DNA from: Methanomassiliicoccaceae archaeon
GTDB lineage: Archaea > Thermoplasmatota > Thermoplasmata > Methanomassiliicoccales > UBA472
Reading direction: 5' to 3'
Length of the DNA stretch: 5,172 nt
Assembly (NCBI GenBank): GCA_016919565.1
Contig: JACXTO010000001.1
Span: forward strand, 1 to 5,172
Position 1 is the stretch's first letter; each line of letters starts with the position of its first letter. The notes below the pieces were generated by a model that saw only the letters and a program-made list of their open reading frames with translations, did not search any database and was not told where the DNA came from. A program made the translations under genes and the position numbers. Positions 1-5,172 of the stretch are shown here, one piece after another.

Positions 1-1323
1 ATTCTGCAGGTTGGCCCTCATGATCTGAAAGTAGTCCATCCCCGCGTGGACCCCTGATCGGCCATGGACCCCGTCCAGCACAAGCACCTGGGTACCGGTC
101 TCCTGAGCAATGGTCTCGATAACGGCATCGGAGTAGACCGGTTCCGAATAAACGTAATGCAATTGCAGCTGGTCGATCAGGTTGGTCAACCTTATCAGAT
201 CCTGAGGCGTGGGTTGCTGGTCGCCAGATATCCCGATTGCGCCATTGGCCTCGAAATGATATCGGGCCGCCATGTAGCCAAACCCCTCATGCGTGGTGAT
301 TATGACGTTCTTGGTCCGATTGGCCAAACCGGCAACGAATTCGCTGTTAAGCATCTCCAGCCTGAGGTTGAGATTGGCGGAATTGGCCTGATAATATGTT
401 GCATTCCCCGGGTCTGCGGCAATGAACGCTGAAAGGATGTTGTTGACCTGGACCTTGGCGGTCAGTGGGTCCATCCAGAAATGCGGGTCGATCAGACCGT
501 GTTCGTGCTCCGCTTCCGTGCCCAACGGGGCCTGGTAGGTGACGAATCTCAACTCGGTCACGGTCGAGGGGGAGAAGGAGACTATATAGGTTATCCCTGC
601 ATCCAGCTCATAGAAATTGGATGCCGCGAATTCAGGATACCATGTCAGAGGTCCGAAAACCAGTTCTGGCATGACAAGAGTACCATTCGGATGAAAGAAC
701 GAGAATGAAACGTTCTGGTCAACGAAGAACCGGTAATCGGCGGTCTCGGCGATGCCCATTCTTAAGTATCCGCCCCGGCCGCCTGGAACGTCAGGTAGGG
801 TGACATTAAACGAAGCAACGCCAAAGGGTATCGTTATGGCCGAAGCGGCTATGGCGGAGCTGGTCAGGCTGACATTCGGGCCAGAGATGAGTGTCTGGGC
901 GGCAGCCTCATAAGGTACCATGACCGCATCAGAAGGCAACGGTTCCACGTTCTCGCTAGTGTCGACCAAGATCAGCGACGGGTTGTCGGCCGCCGAAACG
1001 AAGCTCTGTATCCAGGGTTCGAAGCCCTCACCGTTGTAAACCAGCACCTTCGCCTTGCTGACGATCATGAGATCGACGGGGGTGGGTTGGAATGAATGCG
1101 GTTCGACGTTATCTGGTATGAGAGTGTGGACATCCACCCTATCGCCGCCGATCTGGCTGGAGAAGTAGTAGAGCGGGTAGAAGCTGGCCACAACTTGCAT
1201 CTTGTTCGAATCCGAGCTCCCGACCCCCAACAAGGTGAAGCCGAGGATCGCGGCGCCTAGCATCATGGCCACGATTATCATCGCCGCGATTGTCTTCCTC
1301 GCTGATTGGTTGGGCTTTGCCAT
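1..1323 (-). CDS. znuA: Zinc/manganese ABC transporter substrate-binding protein (ZnuA/TroA family), C-terminus off window
   Basis: An open frame of 441 codons runs from ATG at 1323-1321 to the left edge without a stop. Residues about 11-35 form one hydrophobic segment after a basic N-terminus, acting as signal or membrane anchor; no lipobox Cys follows, so the protein probably sits on the outer face of the membrane by this anchor. Mature-type sequence starts near residue 42 (QVVASFYPLYYF). Family metal-site motifs are present: EPHSFQPTP (H76), DPHFWMDP (H281), TTHEGFGY (H345) and VLDG (D417), matching the three-His plus acidic pattern of ZnuA/TroA; three His favours zinc over manganese. The family C-terminal pattern continues to the edge (MDYFQIMRANL). 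The role would be to capture extracellular metal and deliver it to a ZnuB/ZnuC-type permease and ATPase, which could lie beyond the left edge. The His-rich loop expected before DPHFW is replaced by a large insertion (separate entry). The ATG is supported by the signal segment and a TATA box about 31 nt upstream. Family assignment is firm; the exact metal is inferred. Confidence 0.92.
   Translation of the reverse strand, partial: MAKPNQSARKTIAAMIIVAMMLGAAILGFTLLGVGSSDSNKMQVVASFYPLYYFSSQIGGDRVDVHTLIPDNVEPHSFQPTPVDLMIVSKAKVLVYNGEGFEPWIQSFVSAADNPSLILVDTSENVEPLPSDAVMVPYEAAAQTLISGPNVSLTSSAIAASAITIPFGVASFNVTLPDVPGGRGGYLRMGIAETADYRFFVDQNVSFSFFHPNGTLVMPELVFGPLTWYPEFAASNFYELDAGITYIVSFSPSTVTELRFVTYQAPLGTEAEHEHGLIDPHFWMDPLTAKVQVNNILSAFIAADPGNATYYQANSANLNLRLEMLNSEFVAGLANRTKNVIITTHEGFGYMAARYHFEANGAIGISGDQQPTPQDLIRLTNLIDQLQLHYVYSEPVYSDAVIETIAQETGTQVLVLDGVHGRSGVHAGMDYFQIMRANLQN
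520..909 (-). other. Beta-rich inserted domain within the ZnuA-like protein
   Basis: Residues about 139-268 of the zinc-binding protein have no place in the usual family fold. They lie between the end of the N-terminal lobe (VDTSENVEPLP) and the second ligand motif (DPHFW), where ZnuA proteins normally carry a short, flexible, His/Asp/Glu-rich loop. The segment is rich in alternating hydrophobic residues, Gly, Pro, Ser and Thr, with strand-like stretches such as YRFFVDQNVSFSF and DAGITYIVSF. The pattern of a Tyr-Phe-Val strand, a PNGT turn and a later 'aG-tY-v-f' strand recalls extracellular beta-sandwich modules such as PPC-like domains; that comparison is by eye. Only a small acidic-His remnant, EHEH at residues 272-275, remains after it. 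Four of the six N-X-S/T sequons seen in the protein fall here. Boundaries are approximate and the function is unknown; it could be a partner-binding or cell-surface module. Confidence 0.7.
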
Positions 1324-1345
1324 TTGGTCTCTGAAAAAGAGAGCA

Positions 1346-1374
1346 TTAATAACATTTATATCATTTGTTATTAA
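1346..1374. promoter_or_regulatory. Inverted repeat enclosing the TATA box, candidate metalloregulator operator
   Basis: TTAATAACA at 1346-1354 and its exact reverse complement TGTTATTAA at 1366-1374 are separated by 11 bp that contain most of the minus-strand TATA box. Arm centres are 20 bp apart, about two helical turns, as expected for a dimeric repressor on one face of the DNA. A protein bound here would block TBP/TFB, so metal-dependent repression of the zinc uptake gene is the natural reading. Which regulator family (DtxR/MntR-like, ArsR, MarR or Fur/Zur-like) cannot be told from the site alone. Confidence 0.55.
1354..1360 (-). promoter_or_regulatory. TATA box of the zinc-binding-protein gene
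   Basis: On the minus strand this reads TATAAAT, preceded by GA, a good archaeal TATA-box match. It ends about 31 nt before the ATG at 1323, so a start about 25 nt downstream would give a leader of only a few bases. The bases just before the ATG (TTTTTCAGAGACCAA) hold no Shine-Dalgarno motif, which agrees with near-leaderless translation. Confidence 0.6.
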
Positions 1375-1425
1375 CTTTGCCTCATTCCAGCCAGTCTTTT
1401 TAATAATCCCGGGACGACCAGTATC

Positions 1426-2799
1426 TCATTCTCCCTTGACCACGGGATATCCCGCCGCCTCCCAAGCCGACACCCCTCCCAAAATGTTCACGACATTATC
1501 GTACCCATTCCTTTCCAGGATCGCCGCTGCCATTGCTCCTCTATGACCAACGCTGCACATCGAGGCTATCAAGCGATCTTTCGGGAGCAAAGCGAGATTC
1601 TTTTCTAGTTCGCCGACGAAGATGTGCTTCGCTTCCCGTAGGTGGATCTTGACCCATTCATGGTGCGGTCGAGGATCCAGAACAATGACGTTCTCATTTG
1701 AATCGAGCATGTCCTTCAACTCCATAACCGACGCCGTCCTGGTAGTCTTGAACGGCATACTACTTTGACACCATTGAAGCATCCCGCCCCAGAGATAACC
1801 GGCGATGTTGTCGTAGCCCATTCTGGTTAGGGTCCTAACCGCTACCTCCACATGCACTGGGTCATCGACCACGAGCAATAAGGGCACGTCGTAAGGCAGG
1901 AGCCACCCAGCATAGGAGGCCAGGCCAGCCATCCAAATGCTGTCCGACCCCTCGATGTGGGCACCGGCGAAGGCGTCGGCCGTTCTCGTATCCACGATGA
2001 TCGCCCCGGCTGACTGGTATTCCGCGAAAGCCTTGGGCCTCAGCGGGATCGGGTCCGGCATCCCGGACATGGTTGGGCGCGTAGACAGGTTCATCACCTC
2101 CATCCTGCGGAAGTAGGGGGGGCGATCCAGACGCTCCCGAACCTTGTGATCGATGAAGTCTGCTTTGTTCAGGTGGAGAAGCGGGTTGCTATGCTTCTCG
2201 ATCCCAATGGTGGTGAACTCCCTCTCGCTGATATCGCTCCCACACACTGACCCTGCCCCGTGCGCCGCAAAGAGCAATACGCCGTCTCCCAGGGCCAGGA
2301 TCCTTTTATGAATGCTGTCATGCAAGAGGCCGGCCAATCTCGCGGTCTGGTCCTTCCCGGCCAGGTCGGTCCTGCCAACATCTCCTGCAAAGATGGCGTC
2401 ACCAGTGAAGACGGCAATGGACCCAGGTCCGGGAGAGTCCTCGTGAAGCACGTACGACATGCTCTCATCGGTGTGGCCAGGGGTATGCAGCGCTGTCAGC
2501 CTCATTCCACCCATTTGGAATCGCTGACCATCAACCAAGGTCGTTCCATACTTCCATTCCAGGCCAGGGCCATGGAATATCTCCGCCCCGGTGCGCTCAA
2601 AGAGCTCCAACGACCCCACGACGAAATCCTCGTTCCGATGGGTCTCGAGGATATGCGAGATCCGAACGCCCGCCTTCCTGGCGAGGTCCAGATAGACATC
2701 GCAATCGCGCCTTGGGTCGATCACCGAGGCGGTACCTTCGTTCGCAATGAAATAGGAGAAATGTGCCAGACCTTCCGAAACCACCTTTATTATCGACAT
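1426..2799 (-). CDS. Persulfide dioxygenase-like metallo-beta-lactamase fused to two rhodanese domains
   Basis: This 457-residue protein has three parts. Residues 1-235 are an ETHE1/persulfide-dioxygenase-like metallo-beta-lactamase domain: H54 in ETHRNEDF, H109 in TPGHTDES and D134 in FTGDAIF match the mononuclear iron ligands of that family, and AAHGAGSVCG (176-186) is the late family motif. Canonical HxHxDH has become HRNEDF, so a two-metal hydrolase site is not expected. Residues about 253-348 are a rhodanese fold without active-site Cys (LLLVVDDPVH where the loop should be). Residues about 355-457 are a second rhodanese domain with C415 in a CSVGHRG loop, so probably catalytic. The likely job is cytoplasmic oxidation of low-molecular-weight persulfide to sulfite, coupled to sulfane-sulfur transfer, for sulfide or polysulfide detoxification. 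Archaea generally lack glutathione, so the thiol carrier is unknown. I chose ATG 2799 because AGGGGT stands 4 nt upstream and the family N-terminus begins there; an in-frame TTG at 2826 would add nine residues. It runs in the same direction as the zinc-binding-protein gene, 102 bp upstream of it. Confidence 0.88.
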   Translation of the reverse strand: MSIIKVVSEGLAHFSYFIANEGTASVIDPRRDCDVYLDLARKAGVRISHILETHRNEDFVVGSLELFERTGAEIFHGPGLEWKYGTTLVDGQRFQMGGMRLTALHTPGHTDESMSYVLHEDSPGPGSIAVFTGDAIFAGDVGRTDLAGKDQTARLAGLLHDSIHKRILALGDGVLLFAAHGAGSVCGSDISEREFTTIGIEKHSNPLLHLNKADFIDHKVRERLDRPPYFRRMEVMNLSTRPTMSGMPDPIPLRPKAFAEYQSAGAIIVDTRTADAFAGAHIEGSDSIWMAGLASYAGWLLPYDVPLLLVVDDPVHVEVAVRTLTRMGYDNIAGYLWGGMLQWCQSSMPFKTTRTASVMELKDMLDSNENVIVLDPRPHHEWVKIHLREAKHIFVGELEKNLALLPKDRLIASMCSVGHRGAMAAAILERNGYDNVVNILGGVSAWEAAGYPVVKGE

Positions 2800-2803
2800 T
2801 GTT

Positions 2804-2809
2804 ACCCCT
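2804..2809 (-). promoter_or_regulatory. Ribosome binding site that fixes the persulfide dioxygenase-like start
   Basis: The minus strand reads AGGGGT, then AACA, then ATG at 2799. This G-rich Shine-Dalgarno-like motif lies four bases before the ATG and supports that start over the in-frame TTG at 2826. Confidence 0.45.
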
Positions 2810-2841
2810 GGATGCCAACCAATCAATCAGCCCTGCCTTTG

Positions 2842-2850
2842 TATCTATTT
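2842..2850 (-). promoter_or_regulatory. Weak TATA-like element for the persulfide dioxygenase-like gene
   Basis: The minus strand reads AAATAGATA, the most A/T-rich TATA-like stretch at a workable distance (about 43 nt before the ATG at 2799). A start about 25 nt downstream would leave a leader of roughly 20 nt that includes the AGGGGT motif. The match to an archaeal TATA consensus is partial. Confidence 0.3.
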
Positions 2851-2860
2851 CAATGCGTAC

Positions 2861-2934
2861 CTCAAAAAGATGCCGCTCCCTAACCTCGCGAGGCGTCAAT
2901 TTTGAGCATATGGCCGGTGCTAGCCGGTCAAAAA
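2861..2934. repeat. Nested inverted and direct repeats in the divergent intergenic region
   Basis: The 168 bp between the two divergent genes (2800-2967) hold no gene. Within them lie CTCAAAA (2861-2867) facing TTTTGAG (2900-2906), with the perfect palindrome CCTCGCGAGG (2884-2893) between the arms. TTTTGA (2900-2905) also faces TCAAAA (2929-2934). Two GCCGGT copies (2913-2918 and 2923-2928) start 10 bp apart, one helical turn. The layout fits regulator binding sites shared by two divergent promoters, but each element is short and some could be chance. Confidence 0.35.
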
Positions 2935-2950
2935 AACTTGGCAAAAGATT

Positions 2951-2955
2951 AAGGT
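2951..2955 (+). promoter_or_regulatory. Possible Shine-Dalgarno for the radical SAM gene
   Basis: AAGGT, in the context AAGGTAATGA, resembles the archaeal AGGTGAT motif and stands 12 nt before the TTG at 2968 (15 before the TTG at 2971). The spacing is longer than ideal. It is the only such motif near the start, and an in-frame TAA at 2950-2952 prevents a start further upstream. Confidence 0.35.
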
Positions 2956-2967
2956 AATGACCTTCTA

Positions 2968-4455
2968 TTGTTGCCCAGAAAGCGGGATGGGGTTCTTATC
3001 AAGGTTCTGTTGTCCACGCCGCCAGGCAAGACCCTGGAAAAATGGCCACCACTCGGCCTGCTATATATTGCTTCCAATATCAGAGAGAACAGAAGCGATG
3101 AGGTCGTGGTCATAGACGCGTTCTGCGAAGGACTTTCCCAAAAGAAGCTCGTGGAGCGGATGGCCAAGGAGAAGCCAGATGTGGTCGGCCTCAACTGCTC
3201 CACGCATACGTTCCTTGAGGCGATCAATGCGCTTCAAGAAGCCAAGAAAGCGTTGCCAGAGAGCAAGATCGTGCTTGGCGGGTATCATGCCACCTTTGCT
3301 TCCGAGAAGATCCTGGCGGAATACGGATTCGTGGACTACATTATCAAGGGAGAGGCGGAGCATGCGATGGTGCAATTGCTGGACCGACTGGAGAAAGGCA
3401 AGAGCCCAGAGGACGTCACCGGCATCAGCTTCCGCCAAGATGGCAGGATCATCAATAATCCGCTCAGCCTGGTTTCAGAGCTGGATGCGTTGCCTTTCCC
3501 GGACCGTTCCTTGCTATCAAACATAGATTACGGATACTCTTTCCAAGGGATCCCATTGACATTTGGGAAATTCACGACCCTCTCCACGTCCAGGGGGTGC
3601 CCCTTCCGTTGCACCTACTGCTCGTGCGCCGCCTTCTCCCTGAGGAAATGGAGGCCGAGATCGGCCGAGAACGTGGTCGAGGAGCTTGAGACCGTCCATG
3701 AGCAGGGGTACAAGAACTGCGTGATCGTGGACGACAATTTCACTCACAACCCCAAGCGGACCGAGGAGATATGCGATCTCATCATCGAGCGGAACATCGA
3801 CATGCAATTCTATTGCGAAGGCAGGGTGGACGGGGCAAGCTACGAGCTGATGAGGAAGATGAGGAAGGCTGGCATCAACGTCATCTATTTCGGGGCGGAG
3901 AGCGCCGACGAGAAGGTCCTCGACTACTACAAGAAGCACATCAATCCGGAGAAGACGCGAACGGCGATCGCAAACGCAAAGAAGGCCGGCATGCTGGTGG
4001 TGACCTCCTTCATCGTCGGGGCGCCGGTGGAGACGAGGGAGGCCGTCCAACGCACCTTCGATTTCGTAAGGTCGACCAGACCGCACGGGGTGCAGGTGAA
4101 CGTCCTGGACTGTCTGATAGGCACGAGCATCTGGGAGGACCTGGAGAAGAACGGTTCGCTGGGGCGTGACGATTGGAAGAGGAACCATCGCATCTATGAG
4201 TACAACAAAGATGGGTTCTGCAAGGAAGAGCTGGAAGGCTTTGTCAAGGAGGCCTACTCCAATTGGCTCAAGGGATGGTGGAGCAGGGAGGGGATCGCGG
4301 ACATTTTACGGATCCTCAGCAAGAACAAGACGGCGAGGCGCGTGGTCGTCTCGAACCTGATGAATCCGGCTGTCAGGAAGCTGATATTCAATGGGATGAG
4401 GGGGTTCGAGCCGCCAAAGGAGCTGCCCAAGCCAGAGACGAGCACTAGTCCGTGA
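2968..4455 (+). CDS. B12-binding-domain radical SAM protein, substrate unknown
   Basis: This 495-residue protein has the two-domain layout of B12-dependent-type radical SAM enzymes. Residues about 11-140 form a cobalamin-binding-like Rossmann domain, with PPLGLLYIAS (27-36), DVVGLNCST (71-79), GGYHATF (104-110) and a KGEAE segment near 128-131. The DxHxxG loop reads DAFCEG at 50-55, so the cobalt-coordinating His is replaced by Phe; this is common in the superfamily and allows base-off binding without His, or loss of B12. Residues about 204-380 form the radical SAM barrel with the cluster motif CPFRCTYC (C211, C215, C218), an extra C220, and later strands VDDNFTHN, EGRVD, YFGAES and SFIVGAP. 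The roughly 110-residue C-terminal region is helical, with WLKGWWS at 433-439 and a Pro-rich tail. Relatives methylate or rearrange lipids, cofactors, peptides or antibiotics; nothing here shows the substrate. No ATG is available in frame near the N-terminus, so TTG 2968 or TTG 2971 is likely the start. The gene is monocistronic by context. Family certain, function not. Confidence 0.88.
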   Translation: MLPRKRDGVLIKVLLSTPPGKTLEKWPPLGLLYIASNIRENRSDEVVVIDAFCEGLSQKKLVERMAKEKPDVVGLNCSTHTFLEAINALQEAKKALPESKIVLGGYHATFASEKILAEYGFVDYIIKGEAEHAMVQLLDRLEKGKSPEDVTGISFRQDGRIINNPLSLVSELDALPFPDRSLLSNIDYGYSFQGIPLTFGKFTTLSTSRGCPFRCTYCSCAAFSLRKWRPRSAENVVEELETVHEQGYKNCVIVDDNFTHNPKRTEEICDLIIERNIDMQFYCEGRVDGASYELMRKMRKAGINVIYFGAESADEKVLDYYKKHINPEKTRTAIANAKKAGMLVVTSFIVGAPVETREAVQRTFDFVRSTRPHGVQVNVLDCLIGTSIWEDLEKNGSLGRDDWKRNHRIYEYNKDGFCKEELEGFVKEAYSNWLKGWWSREGIADILRILSKNKTARRVVVSNLMNPAVRKLIFNGMRGFEPPKELPKPETSTSP

Positions 4456-5172
4456 ATTGGGCATTGGGATCCTTGAGCCCTGAGCCAGTTATCAGCAGCA
4501 CTGTCGTCTCATCTTCGGCGATGTCCATCGACTTCAAGGCGGCTGAGGCTGCAGCAGACGCAGGTTCAGCGAAGACCCCTTCTCTGCCAAGCTCCCTGAT
4601 AGCATCGATTATCTCCTTTTCACTCACCGAGACCGCCTCCCCCCCGGAACGCTTGATAGCGTCCAAGGCCGAGTAGGCGTTGAACGGGACCTTCACCATT
4701 ATCGCAGATGCAACAGTATGGCACTCTTCCTGAGGTACGACCTCCCCTCCGGTCCGCCAGGCGTTCACTATCGGAGAGCATTCCTCAGCTTGCACCGCGA
4801 TCATTCGCGGCAACTTGTCCACGACATCCAGTGATTTCAATTCCTCGTATGCCTTGAAGATCGATGTCAGCATTCCGCCAGTGCCCGATGGGACGATTAT
4901 CCGGTCCGGGACGCCGATGGATTCGAACAACTCAAAGCCTACGGTCTTGAGCCCCTCGAGGAACAAGGGGTTGAGTCCAGTAGAAGCAAGATAGACGTGC
5001 TTTTGGTCCCTTTCCATCTCCTCGATCGACCGTTCCACCGCCTTGCTGAAGGGTCCATCAACGCGGATCAGGTTGGCACCGTATGCCTCTATCTGGGATA
5101 CCTTTTCCCGCGGTACTTCCCTCGGTATGAACACCCTCGCCTCGAGGTTCGCGTAGGCGCAATAGGCCGCTA
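4445..5172 (-). CDS. thrC: Threonine synthase, C-terminal part (start off window)
   Basis: The frame is open from the right edge to a TAG at 4447-4445, giving about 241 residues. It is the C-terminal part of a pyridoxal-phosphate (fold type II) threonine synthase, which converts O-phosphohomoserine to threonine in the cytoplasm as the last step of threonine biosynthesis. Visible family signs, numbered from the first full codon at the edge: AAYCAYANLEARVFIP at the start, typical of the helix and strand after the substrate-binding loop; YGANLIRVDG; STGLNPLFLEGLKT (about 63-76), whose NP-EG-KT pattern separates threonine synthase from threonine dehydratase; SGTGG (95-99), the phosphate-binding loop; FAEPASAAA; and the terminal TGSGLKDP motif. 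The PLP lysine lies in the missing N-terminal part. A GTG at 5134 is in frame but internal to the conserved sequence, so it is not the start. The gene overlaps the end of the radical SAM gene by 11 bp, tail to tail. Confidence 0.9.
   Translation of the reverse strand, partial: AAYCAYANLEARVFIPREVPREKVSQIEAYGANLIRVDGPFSKAVERSIEEMERDQKHVYLASTGLNPLFLEGLKTVGFELFESIGVPDRIIVPSGTGGMLTSIFKAYEELKSLDVVDKLPRMIAVQAEECSPIVNAWRTGGEVVPQEECHTVASAIMVKVPFNAYSALDAIKRSGGEAVSVSEKEIIDAIRELGREGVFAEPASAAASAALKSMDIAEDETTVLLITGSGLKDPNAQFTD

Noticed and set aside
64..708. Plus-strand open frames of 122 and 75 codons at 64-432 and 481-708
   Set aside because: They lie antisense to the zinc-binding-protein gene, whose minus-strand frame has clear family motifs; the plus-strand products look like nothing recognisable.
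1328..1342. Small hairpin TCTCT-GAAAA-AGAGA just before the zinc-binding-protein start, with a T run on the minus strand
   Set aside because: The stem is only 5 bp and A/T-containing. It could be a chance structure, and it is too weak to call a terminator or a riboswitch.
1426..2826. Longer form of the persulfide dioxygenase-like protein starting at TTG 2826
   Set aside because: The extra nine residues match no family N-terminus, and the ATG at 2799 has a ribosome-binding-site-like AGGGGT directly upstream.
2260..2883. Plus-strand open frame of 207 codons opposite the persulfide dioxygenase-like gene
   Set aside because: It is a shadow of a well-supported minus-strand enzyme. Its product has no domain pattern, and it would run through the divergent promoter region.
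3517..4188. Minus-strand open frame of 223 codons opposite the radical SAM gene
   Set aside because: It is antisense to the radical SAM core including the cluster cysteines. The product is low-complexity and Leu/Val/Asp/Arg-rich, as expected from reading GC-biased codons backwards.
4445..5134. A complete 229-residue threonine synthase-like protein starting at GTG 5134
   Set aside because: Family sequence continues in frame upstream to the window edge, so the gene is cut by the window and the GTG is an internal valine.

Overview
The window reads as chromosomal DNA from an archaeon, most likely a moderate-GC euryarchaeote of the Thermoplasmatota type. This is inferred from gene style, not from a marker gene. 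The supporting signs are a near-leaderless zinc-binding-protein gene with a TATA box about 31 nt before its ATG, no bacterial -35/-10 pairs, frequent AGG and ATA codons, and a substrate-binding protein anchored by an N-terminal hydrophobic segment without a lipobox cysteine. No rRNA, tRNA, CRISPR array, insertion sequence or phage gene is visible.

Layout, left to right. (1) Positions 1-1323, minus strand: a ZnuA/TroA-type metal-binding protein of an ABC uptake system, cut by the left edge. It carries a roughly 130-residue beta-rich insertion where the family normally has its His-rich loop. (2) Positions 1324-1425: a 102-bp gap with a perfect 9+9 bp inverted repeat enclosing the TATA box of that gene, a good candidate metalloregulator operator. 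(3) Positions 1426-2799, minus strand: a persulfide-dioxygenase-like metallo-beta-lactamase domain fused to two rhodanese domains, the first lacking the catalytic cysteine. (4) Positions 2800-2967: a divergent intergenic region with nested inverted repeats. (5) Positions 2968-4455, plus strand: a B12-binding-domain radical SAM enzyme of unknown substrate that probably starts at TTG. (6) Positions 4445-5172, minus strand: the C-terminal part of threonine synthase, cut by the right edge. Its last 11 bp overlap the end of the radical SAM gene tail to tail.

The genes do not form one obvious pathway. The sulfur-oxidation/rhodanese gene and the zinc-binding-protein gene lie in the same direction, but the latter has its own promoter-like element, so they are probably separate transcription units. 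The radical SAM gene stands alone, divergent from one neighbour and convergent with the other. I see no clearly new multi-gene system. The most unusual items are the inserted domain in the zinc-binding protein with its operator-like promoter, and the orphan B12-type radical SAM enzyme that lacks the cobalt-binding histidine.
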